Shown in pieces: positions 24,396 to 34,557 of a DNA stretch of 59,971 bases. Source of the DNA: Alphaproteobacteria bacterium (GTDB lineage: Bacteria; Pseudomonadota; Alphaproteobacteria; DSM-16000; Inquilinaceae); assembly GCA_028281265.1 (NCBI GenBank), contig JANQKE010000223.1, positions 1-59,971 of the forward strand. Direction: 5' to 3'. The translations under genes were made by a program, and so were the position numbers. The number at the start of each line of letters is the position of its first letter. Positions within the stretch are counted from its first letter, which is position 1. The notes under the pieces are model-generated. The model did not search any database and was not told where the DNA came from. It was given only the letters and a program-made list of their open reading frames with translations.

Positions 24396-25608
24396 GCGGC
24401 AGGGTCACCTTGGCCTCGGTTCCCGCACCCGGGACGCTTGTGAGGTCGAACTGACCTCCGTGCAGCTCGACCAGGGCCTTGGTGAGGGGCAGACCGAGGC
24501 CGGTCCCGCTGCTGCTGCGGACCATCGGATTGGCAAGTTGCTTGAAGGGTTGGACCGCAAGGGCGATCTCGTCCGCGGTCATGCCGATGCCGTTGTCGTG
24601 GACGATCAGGAGGCAGCGGTCGCGCCGGCGCTCGCTGGTGATGGTGACCCGGCCGCCCGGCCGGGTGAACTTCACCGCGTTGCTGACCAGATTATGGAGG
24701 ATCTGACGGAATGCGCGCGGATCGACGAAGTACACCGTCGCCTCGTCCGTCACCTCCACCACCAGGTCGATGCCGTTGCGGCTGATCCGCTCCCTCAGGC
24801 CGAGCAGCACGCCGTTAAGCAGGCTGCGGAGTTCGACCCGGTCTTCCTTGAGGTCGATCTCGCCGGCCTCCAGCCGGGACAGCTCGAGGATATCGTTGAC
24901 AATCGCCAGCAGATTCTTGCCGGCGTCCAGAATGTCGCCCGCATAGCCCCGATAGGGACTGTCCCCGAGGGTGCCGAGCATGTCATCGGCAATCGCTTCG
25001 GAGAAGCCGATGATGGCGTTGAGCGGGGTGCGCAACTCATGGCTCATCGTGGCCATGAACTCGCTCTTGGCACGATTGCTGGCTTCGGCGTGACTGCGGG
25101 CCGCGTCGAGTGCCCGTTCGGTCTTCAACTGTTCGGATACATCGCGGCACAGCACGATGAAGCCGCCATCGGGTTTCCGAAACTCTTCGGTCTCGTACCA
25201 GCCGCCGTCAGTCGTGCGCACACGCCAGGGCCCCTTGGGGGCCCGGTGCCAGCGCAGCCGATCGGCCAGGGATACGTCTTCGGCGCGATCTCCCTGGCGG
25301 GCCCCGGCATTGTCGTAGAACTGCCGCAGGATCGACTCGTACGCCATGCCGGCATGCAAATCGATGCCGGCGCCGGAAAGAAAGGCACCATAGGCCGGGT
25401 TCCAGGCGACCAGCGCTTCGTCGATGTCGAAGGCCGCGACGCCGACGGGCAGTTGATCGACGATCGTCGACAGCGCAGCCATGCGCTCCGAATCGCCGAT
25501 CCGCCTGACCGGAGACGATGAAGCGCCGCCGGACCCGGCGTCGGGGGTGTCGGTGCTGTACAGGGCCGACAGGCCCAGCAGCACCAGGGTGGGATCATCC
25601 TTCATCAT
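24379..25608 (-). CDS. PAS-domain sensor histidine kinase
   Basis: 409 aa without transmembrane segments, so cytoplasmic. One PAS domain of the PAS_7 type (STIVDQLPVGVAAFDIDEAL, residues 45-165), then HisKA with the phosphoacceptor H190 in FMATMSHELRTPLNAIIGFS, then HATPase_c with N box HNLVSNAVKF, G1 DNGIGM and G2 GTGLGLPLTKAL. No response regulator or receiver domain lies nearby, so it is an orphan kinase. The signal is unknown. It starts at either of two adjacent Met codons (25608 or 25605). Confidence 0.9.
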   Translation of the reverse strand: MMKDDPTLVLLGLSALYSTDTPDAGSGGASSSPVRRIGDSERMAALSTIVDQLPVGVAAFDIDEALVAWNPAYGAFLSGAGIDLHAGMAYESILRQFYDNAGARQGDRAEDVSLADRLRWHRAPKGPWRVRTTDGGWYETEEFRKPDGGFIVLCRDVSEQLKTERALDAARSHAEASNRAKSEFMATMSHELRTPLNAIIGFSEAIADDMLGTLGDSPYRGYAGDILDAGKNLLAIVNDILELSRLEAGEIDLKEDRVELRSLLNGVLLGLRERISRNGIDLVVEVTDEATVYFVDPRAFRQILHNLVSNAVKFTRPGGRVTITSERRRDRCLLIVHDNGIGMTADEIALAVQPFKQLANPMVRSSSGTGLGLPLTKALVELHGGQFDLTSVPGAGTEAKVTLPLTRLA

Positions 25609-25720
25609 GATCGCTTTGGCGATACGGCCGCCCGGACATCGTCCGCGAGGAATGCGACATTGCCTAACCCCATCCCCTTAAGTCTTGGTGAAGACAATGA
25701 CCTCGCGCTACCACTCGATG

Positions 25721-25745
25721 GGCTTGGCGGTGTCACCGCCAAGCC
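25721..25745 (+). other. Perfect inverted repeat in the ilvD leader
   Basis: GGCTTGGCGGTG and its exact complement with a single T between them, about 65 bp before the ilvD start. It has no T-tract, so it is not a classical terminator for either strand. It may be an operator, or an RNA hairpin in the ilvD leader. Confidence 0.5.
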
Positions 25746-25811
25746 GTCGGCCGCGCGGTCGCGGTCAGTACAGAACAACAACGTCCCGTTCGCTTACCAG
25801 GAGTGGCACCC

Positions 25812-27551
25812 ATGCCCGACACCGCCGTGCCGCCTCAGGGCTTCGACAAAAGCCGGCTGCCCAGCCGTCATGTCTCCATCGGCCCGGATAAGGCGCCCCA
25901 TCGTTCCTACTACTATGCTATGGGGCTGACCGAGGAGCAGATCAACCGGCCCTTCATCGGCGTTGCGACCTGCTGGAACGAGGCCGCACCCTGCAACATC
26001 GCCCTGGCTCGGCAGGCGAAATCGGTCAAGATCGGGGTGGACGCAAGCGGCGGTACGCCACGGGAGTTCACCACGATCACGGTGACCGACGGCCTCGCCA
26101 TGGGGCATCAGGGTATGAAGTCATCCCTGCCGAGCCGGGACTGGATCGCCGATTCGGTCGAGCTGACCATGCGCGGCCATTGCTATGACGCCCTGGTCGG
26201 GCTCGCCGGCTGCGACAAGAGCCTGCCGGGCATGATGATGGCGATGGTCCGCCTCAACGTGCCGGCGGTGTTCATGTATGGCGGCTCGATCCTGCCGGGC
26301 CGCTACAAGGGCAAGGACGTCACCGTCCAGGACGTGTTCGAGGCGGTCGGGGCGTACGCCGCCGGCCGGTTCACCGACGAGGAGCTCAAGGAGCTGGAGT
26401 GTGTGGCCTGCCCCAGTGCCGGGGCCTGCGGGGGCCAGTACACGGCCAACACGATGGCCTGTGTGTCCGAGGCGATCGGGTTGGCGCTGCCCGGATCCGC
26501 CGGCACGCCGGCGCCCTATGAAAGCCGGGACGAGTATGCCAAGGCGTCGGGCGAAGCGGTCATGCGGCTGATCGCCGGCGGCCCGCGCCCGCGCGACATC
26601 GTCACCCGCAAGGCGCTGGAGAACGCGGCGACCGTCGTCGCGGCATCCGGCGGTTCCACCAATGCGGCCCTGCACCTGCCGGCGATCGCGCATGAAGCGG
26701 GGATCGAATTCGACCTGCACGCGGTGGCGGAGATCTTCAAGAAGACCCCCTACGTCGCGGATCTGAAACCCGGGGGCCGCTACGTCGCCAAGGACATGCA
26801 TGAGATCGGCGGCGTGCCGGTGCTGATGAAGACCCTGTTGGACGGCGGCTATCTGCACGGCGACTGCATCACCGTGACCGGGAAGACGGTGGCCGAGAAC
26901 CTTGCCGATGTGGTGTTCCCGACCGATCAGGACGTGATCCGGCCGATCACCGACCCGATCACCCCGACCGGCGGCGTGATCGGGTTGCGCGGTAACCTCG
27001 CACCCGGCGGCGCGATCGTGAAGGTGGCCGGGATGCGGAACCTGCGCTTCGAAGGGCCGGCTCGGTGCTTCGACAGCGAGGAGGAGGCGTTCGCCGCCGT
27101 GCAGGCTCACCGATACGAGGAAGGGGAGGTGCTGGTCATCCGCTGGGAAGGGCCGAAAGGCGGCCCCGGGATGCGGGAGATGCTGGCCACCACCGCCGCC
27201 CTTTACGGCCAGGGTATGGGCAACAAGGTCGCCTTGATCACCGACGGCCGGTTTTCCGGCGCGACGCGCGGTTTCTGCATCGGCCATGTCGGTCCCGAAG
27301 CCGCGGTGGCGGGTCCGATCGGCCTGCTCAAGGATGGCGACATCATCACCATCGACGCGGTCGAGGGCCGGCTCGACGTCAACGTCACCGCCGACGAGTT
27401 CGAGGCCCGCAAGAAGGATTGGCGGCCACGGTCGCACGAGTATCAGGCCGGGGTGATCTGGAAGTACGCCCAGATCGTCGGCCCGGCGGAGAAGGGTGCG
27501 GTGACCCATCCGGGTGCGACCGCCGAGACCCATGTCTACGCCGATATCTGA
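25812..27551 (+). CDS. ilvD: Dihydroxy-acid dehydratase
   Basis: 579 aa from ATG 25812 (AGGAG 8 nt upstream; the GTG at 25803 lies in that site). Cluster-ligand Cys residues are in [20 protein letters not shown] and [16 protein letters not shown]; IlvD/EDD family motifs [12 protein letters not shown] and [12 protein letters not shown] are present, with [17 protein letters not shown] near the C-terminus. The length and Cys pattern fit the IlvD branch with a [2Fe-2S] cluster. It dehydrates 2,3-dihydroxyisovalerate and its homologue in valine and isoleucine synthesis. It stands alone, without ilvC or ilvBN nearby. Confidence 0.96.
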   Translation: MPDTAVPPQGFDKSRLPSRHVSIGPDKAPHRSYYYAMGLTEEQINRPFIGVATCWNEAAPCNIALARQAKSVKIGVDASGGTPREFTTITVTDGLAMGHQGMKSSLPSRDWIADSVELTMRGHCYDALVGLAGCDKSLPGMMMAMVRLNVPAVFMYGGSILPGRYKGKDVTVQDVFEAVGAYAAGRFTDEELKELECVACPSAGACGGQYTANTMACVSEAIGLALPGSAGTPAPYESRDEYAKASGEAVMRLIAGGPRPRDIVTRKALENAATVVAASGGSTNAALHLPAIAHEAGIEFDLHAVAEIFKKTPYVADLKPGGRYVAKDMHEIGGVPVLMKTLLDGGYLHGDCITVTGKTVAENLADVVFPTDQDVIRPITDPITPTGGVIGLRGNLAPGGAIVKVAGMRNLRFEGPARCFDSEEEAFAAVQAHRYEEGEVLVIRWEGPKGGPGMREMLATTAALYGQGMGNKVALITDGRFSGATRGFCIGHVGPEAAVAGPIGLLKDGDIITIDAVEGRLDVNVTADEFEARKKDWRPRSHEYQAGVIWKYAQIVGPAEKGAVTHPGATAETHVYADI

Positions 27552-27637
27552 CCACGACGCGTCCGGGCTGCGGCGGGGCCAATCCCGCGACAGCCCGGAC
27601 GCCACCCCGCAGCGGATCTGGCCGGAGCATCGCCCCC

Positions 27638-27967
27638 ATGCTGTTGACCACCACCGACGGTGTCGAAGGCGCCGCCGTCTCCCATTATCTCGGCATCGTC
27701 AGCGGCGAGGCGGCGACGGGCGGCAATGTCTTCCGCGATGTCCTCGCCGGGCTGGGCGACTTCACCGGTGGCCGGTCCAACGCCTATGAGCGCACCGTCC
27801 GGGAGGCCAAGGAGTTGGCTCTCGCGGATCTCGCCAAGGCCGCCGAAGCCCTCGACGCGGACGCGGTGATCGGCGTCGACCTCGATTACCAGGTCATCGG
27901 GATCCGCGGGGCCATGCTCATGGTCAGCGCCAACGGAACGGCGGTCAAACTGACCGCATCGCCGTGA
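27638..27967 (+). CDS. YbjQ/UPF0145 family protein
   Basis: 109 aa, the normal length. Motifs MLLTTTDGVEGAAVSHYLGI then VSGEAATGGNVFRDVLAGLG and DFTGGRSNAYERTVREAKEL, and a C-terminal GADAVIGVDLDYQ-like stretch (LDADAVIGVDLDYQVIG) define the UPF0145 (DUF74) family, which forms pentameric beta-rich assemblies sometimes called heavy-metal-binding. No function is established. It is 86 bp after ilvD on the same strand and may be cotranscribed. Confidence 0.88.
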   Translation: MLLTTTDGVEGAAVSHYLGIVSGEAATGGNVFRDVLAGLGDFTGGRSNAYERTVREAKELALADLAKAAEALDADAVIGVDLDYQVIGIRGAMLMVSANGTAVKLTASP

Positions 27968-27992
27968 TCATGGCGGCGAATCGGAGGGGCGC

Positions 27993-28778
27993 TCAGCGAT
28001 CGAGGGTGACCACGACGGGCGTGTGGTCGGAGGCCTTCTGCCGTCCGCGCGGTTCCCGGTCGATCCGGCAGTCGACCAGCCGATCCGCCGCCTGGGGCGA
28101 CAGCAGGAAATGGTCGATGCGGATGCCGTTATCGAGATCCCAGGCCCGCTGCTGATAGTCCCAGAAGGTGTAGGCGCCGCGGTCGTCGTGCAGCACCCGA
28201 TAAGCCTCGGTGTAGCCGAGGTTCAGCACACGGCGGAAGGCGGCCCGGGTCTCGGGCGTGAACAGGGCGTCCTGAGCCCAGGCCGCGGGGCTGTGGCAAT
28301 CCTCCGGTGCCGGGATGACGTTGTAGTCGCCCCCCAACACGACCGGCATCTCGGTGTCGAGCAAGCGTTCGGCATGGCGGGCCAGCCGATCCATCCAGGC
28401 GAGCTTGTAGCGGTACTTGTCGGTCTCCACCGGATTGCCGTTGGGCAGATAGATCGATGCCACCCGGACCCCGGCGACGGTCGCCTCGATATACCGGGCC
28501 TGATGGTCGTCGGCGTCGCCGGGCAGGGCCGTCGACACGTCCTGGATCTCCGCTTTCGCCAGCAGGGCGACTCCGTTGTAGCTCTTCTGGCCCACCACGG
28601 CCGTCCGATACCCCAGTGCCTCGACCTCCAGCCGGGGGAAGGCGCTTTCCTCGCATTTCAGCTCCTGCAGGAGCACGATGTCCGGACCGGCCGTCTTCAG
28701 CCAGTCCAGCACATTGGCCAGCCGCGCCTTGATCGAGTTGACGTTCCACGTCGCAATGGACAGGGGGCTGTCGGTCAT
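27993..28778 (-). CDS. xthA: Exodeoxyribonuclease III
   Basis: 261 aa from ATG 28778; the open frame runs 36 codons further without a site. AP-endonuclease/ExoIII motifs in order: IATWNVNSIKARL, LLQELKCEE (metal Glu), SIYLPNGNPVET, VVLGGDYNVIP (Asp/Asn), GIRIDHFLLSP and ASDHTPVVVTL (catalytic His). It cuts abasic sites and degrades 3' ends in base-excision repair. It faces the ybjQ-like gene and lies 65 bp downstream of erpA on the same strand. Confidence 0.95.
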   Translation of the reverse strand: MTDSPLSIATWNVNSIKARLANVLDWLKTAGPDIVLLQELKCEESAFPRLEVEALGYRTAVVGQKSYNGVALLAKAEIQDVSTALPGDADDHQARYIEATVAGVRVASIYLPNGNPVETDKYRYKLAWMDRLARHAERLLDTEMPVVLGGDYNVIPAPEDCHSPAAWAQDALFTPETRAAFRRVLNLGYTEAYRVLHDDRGAYTFWDYQQRAWDLDNGIRIDHFLLSPQAADRLVDCRIDREPRGRQKASDHTPVVVTLDR

Positions 28779-28842
28779 CGGTCGCAGCGGTCCGTCGCGA
28801 CGGGAGGGGAGCGGGCGCCCCAGGGGACGCCGTGGCGACGTG

Positions 28843-29193
28843 TCAGATCGAGAACGAGGTTCCGCAGCCGCAACTGGAGGCTGCATTCGGGTTCTTGATT
28901 TGGAACGATGCGCCGATCAGTTCCTCCACATAGTCGACTTCCGAGCCGGCCAGCAGGTCCAGCGAGACGTCGTCGACCACCAGCGTAACTCCGTCGCGCT
29001 GGAACAACCGGTCGTCGTCCCCGACCGTATCGTCGAAGCTGAAGCCGTATTGGAAGCCCGAGCAGCCGCCCCCGGACACGGCCACCCGCAGCATCAGGCC
29101 GTCATTGCCCTGGGCGTGGCGCAACTGGGTGATTCGGCGAGCCGCGCTGGCGCTGAGCATGACGGCGCGATCGTCTAGGGTCGAAGTCGCCAT
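28843..29193 (-). CDS. erpA: Iron-sulfur cluster insertion protein, A-type carrier
   Basis: 116 aa from ATG 29193; an upstream ATG at 29208 would add five residues, but AGGACGA fits 29193 better. The three cluster-ligand Cys are in AVSGGGCSGFQYGF and SSCGCGTSFSI, with IGASFQIKNPNA before them. This is the ErpA/IscA pattern. It delivers [4Fe-4S] or [2Fe-2S] clusters to apoproteins. The promoter lies in the 184-bp gap shared with the SPOR gene. Confidence 0.93.
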   Translation of the reverse strand: MATSTLDDRAVMLSASAARRITQLRHAQGNDGLMLRVAVSGGGCSGFQYGFSFDDTVGDDDRLFQRDGVTLVVDDVSLDLLAGSEVDYVEELIGASFQIKNPNAASSCGCGTSFSI

Positions 29194-29377
29194 CGGTTCG
29201 TCCTGCATTGTTGTGAGATCACGAGGGCGATGACATGAAGCCACCATCCGGAGCCTCATATTTTGGCCCATTTCCGACGTCTGTGAAGAGGGGGCGTTAC
29301 GTCGCTGCCATCTGTGTACCGGGCCGCCGGCGTTCGCCCCTTGGGTCCGGCCCTGTCGTCGCGCTATCACTGGGGGC

Positions 29378-30862
29378 ATGTCCGTGTCTGCCGGTTCCAG
29401 CACCTCGTCCCGCCCGCCGCCGCATGGCCGCCGCCCGCCACCGTCCGAAACCCGGCCCCGGCTGTGGCTGTTGGCGGCCGTCTTGTCGGTGCTGGTGGCT
29501 GCGGCGATCGGGGCGGGAGCCTGGATGCTGTTCCAGGAGCGGACCGGGAGCGGCCGTCCGGGCGAGCCCCCTTTGATCCGCGCCGATCTTTCCCCCGTTC
29601 GGGTCCCGCCGGAGGATCCGGGAGGGATGGAGATCCCCAATCAGGATCGGCTGGTGCTGCATGATCGGGGTGACCCGGAAAGCGCCGGAGCGCTGACCGT
29701 CGTCGGCGAGCTGATGCCGCCGCCTGAGGAGCCGCTGCCGGCCGACAGCCTGCTGACGGAGGATGGCGATCCCGGCCGCATGACCCTGACCCTGCCGGAC
29801 GGACAGCAGGATCCGGACCGGGAGCCCGCGGTGTCCGAGGGCGGGGCACCCCCGCCGCAGCGGATCACCATCGAGGACCTTCTCGCCGCGGTCGACCGGA
29901 CGGTAGCCGAGTCCGACCGGGTCCTGGAGCAGGCGGCCGGGCAGCCGGACCCCGCGGGACCGACCGCCGATCAGGTGGCGGCGGCGGACATCGGCCTGTC
30001 CGATGGCATCGCTGCCGACGGCGGTCCGGCGAGTGCCTTGCCGGCGCGCGACGACCTGGCCGACGATCTCAGCGACGCGGAATCGCTGCTGCCGCCGCCG
30101 CCGGAGTTCACGCCCCCCCCGCCGGGCCCGACGCCGTCCCCGGGACAGGATGCCGCACCCGGCACGCCGCCCACGGTGGAGCCCGAGACCGTTGCCGGCG
30201 TGCTGCCGCCCAGCCCGCCGGCGGCGATCGCTTCCGCCCCGTCCCCGTCCGAACCGGCGCCGTTGCCCGCAGCGCAGGCGGCCGACCCGTTGCCGCCGGC
30301 CGAACCGTCCCCCGGTGTTGCCGGCAGCACCGCGCCCGCCGAGCCGGAGATGGCCGACCCGCCGGCCGCGATCGCAGCCGGCCCGGACCCGGGCGCGCAA
30401 GCCGATGCTACCGTCGACGCCGGTACGGCGGCCGTAGTCTCCCCCCCGCCGGCCGGACCGGTTCCGGCCGTATCCGAGCCCGAGCAGATTCTCCCGCCGG
30501 AGGGACCGCAACGGGCGGTCGCCCCGGCCGCGCCCGTGCAGCGGCCGCCTGCCGGCGCAGCGCCGTCGCCCGACGCAACACCGCCGGCCGACGCAACACC
30601 GTCGCCAGACGCTATCCTTGCAGCCTATCGCGTGCAGGTGGCGGCTTTGGCCTCGGAAGCGGCGGCGGCGGCGGAGTTCGAACGTCTGCGCAACCGTTTT
30701 CCGGAGCAGTTGGCCGGGTTGACGCTGGTAACGCCATCGGTGGTCGTCAACGGCTCGACCCTGTATCGCGTGCAGGCCGGTCCCCTGAACGCGGCCGAGG
30801 CCCGAAGCGTCTGCGCAGCCCTCGAAGCGCGAGGGCAGGCCTGCATCGTCCGGTCGCCATGA
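29378..30862 (+). CDS. SPOR-domain membrane protein
   Basis: 494 aa. A short cytoplasmic N-terminus, one transmembrane helix (RLWLLAAVLSVLVAAAIGAG, residues 28-48), a periplasmic linker of about 360 residues very rich in Pro and Ala with a local repeat (DATPPADATPSPDA), and a C-terminal SPOR domain (AYRVQVAALASEAAAAAEFE to the end) that binds denuded septal peptidoglycan. It probably acts in cell division or wall remodelling. It overlaps scpA by 4 bp. In related genomes a nagZ gene usually stands between the two; here it is absent. Confidence 0.88.
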   Translation: MSVSAGSSTSSRPPPHGRRPPPSETRPRLWLLAAVLSVLVAAAIGAGAWMLFQERTGSGRPGEPPLIRADLSPVRVPPEDPGGMEIPNQDRLVLHDRGDPESAGALTVVGELMPPPEEPLPADSLLTEDGDPGRMTLTLPDGQQDPDREPAVSEGGAPPPQRITIEDLLAAVDRTVAESDRVLEQAAGQPDPAGPTADQVAAADIGLSDGIAADGGPASALPARDDLADDLSDAESLLPPPPEFTPPPPGPTPSPGQDAAPGTPPTVEPETVAGVLPPSPPAAIASAPSPSEPAPLPAAQAADPLPPAEPSPGVAGSTAPAEPEMADPPAAIAAGPDPGAQADATVDAGTAAVVSPPPAGPVPAVSEPEQILPPEGPQRAVAPAAPVQRPPAGAAPSPDATPPADATPSPDAILAAYRVQVAALASEAAAAAEFERLRNRFPEQLAGLTLVTPSVVVNGSTLYRVQAGPLNAAEARSVCAALEARGQACIVRSP

Positions 30863-31683
30863 CGGTCGACGCCCGACCGGACCGGTCGACCGGTGGTGAC
30901 GGTTTCGAGCAGGATCCGCCGCCCGAACGATGGCCCGACGACGACGCCTTCCTGCTGCGGCTGGACAGCTATGAAGGGCCGATCGACGTATTGCTCGATC
31001 AGGCGCGTGACCAGAAAGTCGACCTCACCCAGATCTCGATCCTGGCGCTGGCCGAGCAGTATCTCGTGTTCATCGAGCGGGCCCGCTCGCTGCGGCTGGA
31101 ACTGGCGGCCGACTATCTCGTGATGGCGGCGTGGCTGGCCTATCTGAAGTCGCGGCTGCTGCTGCCGGAGAAGGAGGTCGCGCCCGACGACGAACCCACA
31201 GGCGAAGAACTTGCCGCCGCTTTGCAGTTCCAGTTGCGCCGGCTGGAGGCGATGCGCAAGGCCGGCCAGGTGCTGGACGGCTTGCCCCGCCTGGGGCGCG
31301 ACGTCTTCATGCGCGGTCTGCCGGAGCCCGACCTGGTGATCGAGAAGCCGGTCTACCGGCTGCGCCTGTACGATCTGCTGCGGGCGTATGCGGACCACCG
31401 TCGACGCTCGGAAGGACAGGCCCGGCTGGAGATCCAGGCCTCCCGGCTGTACTCGATGGACAAGGCGCTCGAACGGTTGACGGTAATGCTCGGAGAAGTG
31501 CCCCACTGGACCGTGTTGTCGGCGTTCCTGCCGGCCCGTTCCAGCGATCCGCTGGTGACGCGGTCGCAGATCGCTGCCACCTTCGCCGCGACGCTCGAAC
31601 TGGCGCGCGATGGCGTGATCGAGCTCCGTCAGGAACAGGCTTTCGGGCCTCTTTTCGTCCGCAGTGTCGCCGGAGCCCGATGA
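30859..31683 (+). CDS. scpA: Segregation and condensation protein A
   Basis: 274 aa. The kleisin N-terminal domain (FLLRLDSYEGPIDVLLDQAR, then KVDLTQISILALAEQYLVFI) contacts the SMC head, YLVMAAWLAYLKSRLLLP is the characteristic helix, and the C-terminal winged helix (DPLVTRSQIAATFAATLELA) closes the SMC ring. It starts with ATGA inside the SPOR gene and overlaps scpB by the same tetranucleotide, so the three are translationally coupled. Part of the SMC-ScpAB condensin. Confidence 0.95.
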   Translation: MTVDARPDRSTGGDGFEQDPPPERWPDDDAFLLRLDSYEGPIDVLLDQARDQKVDLTQISILALAEQYLVFIERARSLRLELAADYLVMAAWLAYLKSRLLLPEKEVAPDDEPTGEELAAALQFQLRRLEAMRKAGQVLDGLPRLGRDVFMRGLPEPDLVIEKPVYRLRLYDLLRAYADHRRRSEGQARLEIQASRLYSMDKALERLTVMLGEVPHWTVLSAFLPARSSDPLVTRSQIAATFAATLELARDGVIELRQEQAFGPLFVRSVAGAR

Positions 31684-32369
31684 CCGACCCGGACGCCCAT
31701 CGCTGGCACCTGCGGCTGGCCGAAGCCACCTTGTTCGCCGAGGCACGTCCCTTGACCCCGGCGGATCTGCGTGCCCGCCTCCCGGCGGAGGCCGATCTCG
31801 GCGCGGTGCTGGAGGATCTTGCCGCCGCCTATGACGGCCGGGGCGTCGAACTGGCTCGGGTGGGGGAGGGTTACGCATTCCGGACCGCCCCGGATCTGAC
31901 CGGCCAGTTGCGGCTGGAGGTCGAGGTGCCGAAGAAGCTGACCCGCGCGGCGGTCGAGACGCTGGCGATCATTGCCTACCATCAGCCGGTCACCCGCGCG
32001 GAGATCGAGTCGATCCGCGGGGTGGCGACCAGCCGTGGCACTCTCGACACGCTCATGGACGCAGGTTGGATCAGGCCGGGCCGGCGCCGGCAGACTCCCG
32101 GCCGGCCGGTGACCTGGATCACCACTCCTGTCTTCCTGGAACAGTTCGGCCTGATCAGTCTGGACGATCTTCCCGGTGTGGCGGACCTGCGCGCCGCCGG
32201 TCTGCTCGACGCCCGGCCGGCGATCACCGCTTTGCCCGGCGGCCGGGTGGAGGAGGGCGGCGACCGCAGCCTCGACGATGCCGCGGCGGAGGAAGAACAG
32301 GAAAGCCTGCAGCCTTCCTTGCTCACCCCGCTAGAGGGCGAGCCGTCCCGTGACCGGGGAGACGCATAG
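31680..32369 (+). CDS. scpB: Segregation and condensation protein B
   Basis: 229 aa from ATG 31680 (ATGA overlap with scpA); the frame is open further upstream but only antiparallel to scpA coding. Two winged-helix domains: LRLAEATLFAEARPLTPADL, and VETLAIIAYHQPVTRAEIES followed by IRGVATSRGTLDTLMDAGWI. LEQFGLISLDDLPGV is the family C-terminal motif, and an acidic tail follows. It dimerises and binds ScpA in the condensin complex. Confidence 0.95.
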   Translation: MTDPDAHRWHLRLAEATLFAEARPLTPADLRARLPAEADLGAVLEDLAAAYDGRGVELARVGEGYAFRTAPDLTGQLRLEVEVPKKLTRAAVETLAIIAYHQPVTRAEIESIRGVATSRGTLDTLMDAGWIRPGRRRQTPGRPVTWITTPVFLEQFGLISLDDLPGVADLRAAGLLDARPAITALPGGRVEEGGDRSLDDAAAEEEQESLQPSLLTPLEGEPSRDRGDA

Positions 32370-32485
32370 CCAACACCGCGTCGACCGGCTATGGAGCTTG
32401 CGACTGATTTTCACCCGCCCAACATGACGGGGTGCCGGCCGATATCTCGGGCCGGCGGCTGACCGGTGTTCGAGTAGCAGGTTCG

Positions 32486-33580
<1,095 letters not shown>

Positions 33581-33674
33581 AGGGGGTTTCCCCAAGCTTG
33601 CGACCCCCCTGGCTTTCTGCCAGTATCCGCGCGACTTTCGCCGGACCGTGGCGAGACCAACTGGAGGGGTACCG

Positions 33675-33908
33675 ATGGGCAGCATCGGCGTTTGGCAAGT
33701 CATCCTGATCTTGGTGATCGTCCTCATCATCTTCGGCGCCGGCAAGCTTCCCAAGGTCATGGGCGACGTGGCCAAGGGCGTGAAGAACTTCCGCGAAGGC
33801 ATGAAGGACGACGGGTCCACCCCGGCGGAACCGCGGCAGATCGACCAGGCCGACACGGCCAACACCGCGTCGACCCAGCCCAGCAAGGATGAGGCCGCCA
33901 AGACCTGA
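33675..33908 (+). CDS. tatA: Sec-independent translocase subunit TatA
   Basis: 77 aa from ATG 33675 (GGAGGGG upstream). The N-terminal transmembrane helix is MGSIGVWQVILILVIVLIIF, then the hinge GAGKLPKVMGDVAKGVKNFR forms the amphipathic helix, and a polar tail follows. TatA polymerises into the pore that moves folded twin-arginine proteins. First gene of tatABC. Confidence 0.95.
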   Translation: MGSIGVWQVILILVIVLIIFGAGKLPKVMGDVAKGVKNFREGMKDDGSTPAEPRQIDQADTANTASTQPSKDEAAKT

Positions 33909-34009
33909 TCGGCGGCTTCGGGGGCGCCAGGGCGTCTGCGGTGGCCTGACAGGGCGGGGAGCAGCGGCCGTCTCGCCGGTACGGCGGCGGAACGGCGGAG
34001 GTAGAACCC

Positions 34010-34510
34010 ATGTTCGATATCGGCTGGCCCGAATTTGTCGTCCTGCTAGTGGTGGCGTTGCTGGTGCTTGGGCCCAGGGATCTGCCCAAGGCGCTCTACC
34101 AGGTCGGCAAATGGGTCAAGGCTGCCCGTAAGGTCACCCGCGAGTTCCAACGGCATGTCGACGACATGGTGCGCGAAAGCGAACTCGAAGACGTCAAGAA
34201 GGGGGTGCAGGCCGCACGCGGCTTCAACGTCAAGAAGCAGGTCGAGAACCTGATCGACCCCGATGGCGATCTCGATCGTGACGATGGGCGCGGCACCGCA
34301 CCGTCGAAGTACCGCCCCGCCCCGCAGCAGTCCAAGCCGGCGGCGGATCCGGACAACAGGATCGCGGGCATCACGGCGGACGCGCCGGCGACGGTCTCGG
34401 AGAGCCGCCCCCGTACCTCAGGGGACGCGGACATCCCATCCGGAGAGGCGTCCGCACCCGCCAAGGACGACACCTCCAGCGCCGACAAGGCCCCACCCAA
34501 CGCGGCATAA
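34010..34510 (+). CDS. tatB: Sec-independent translocase subunit TatB
   Basis: 166 aa from ATG 34010 (GGAGGTAG upstream). The start MFDIGWPEFVVLLVVALLVL with the conserved Glu8 and GPRDLPKALYQVGKWVKAAR is diagnostic of TatB, not TatA. A long helix (EFQRHVDDMVRESELEDVKK) and a disordered Pro/Asp-rich tail follow. It forms the signal-peptide-receptor complex with TatC. Confidence 0.94.
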   Translation: MFDIGWPEFVVLLVVALLVLGPRDLPKALYQVGKWVKAARKVTREFQRHVDDMVRESELEDVKKGVQAARGFNVKKQVENLIDPDGDLDRDDGRGTAPSKYRPAPQQSKPAADPDNRIAGITADAPATVSESRPRTSGDADIPSGEASAPAKDDTSSADKAPPNAA

Positions 34511-34557
34511 CCGGCCTCGACCCGCCGGCCGTCCGACCCACTGCCCAGACCGAACCG

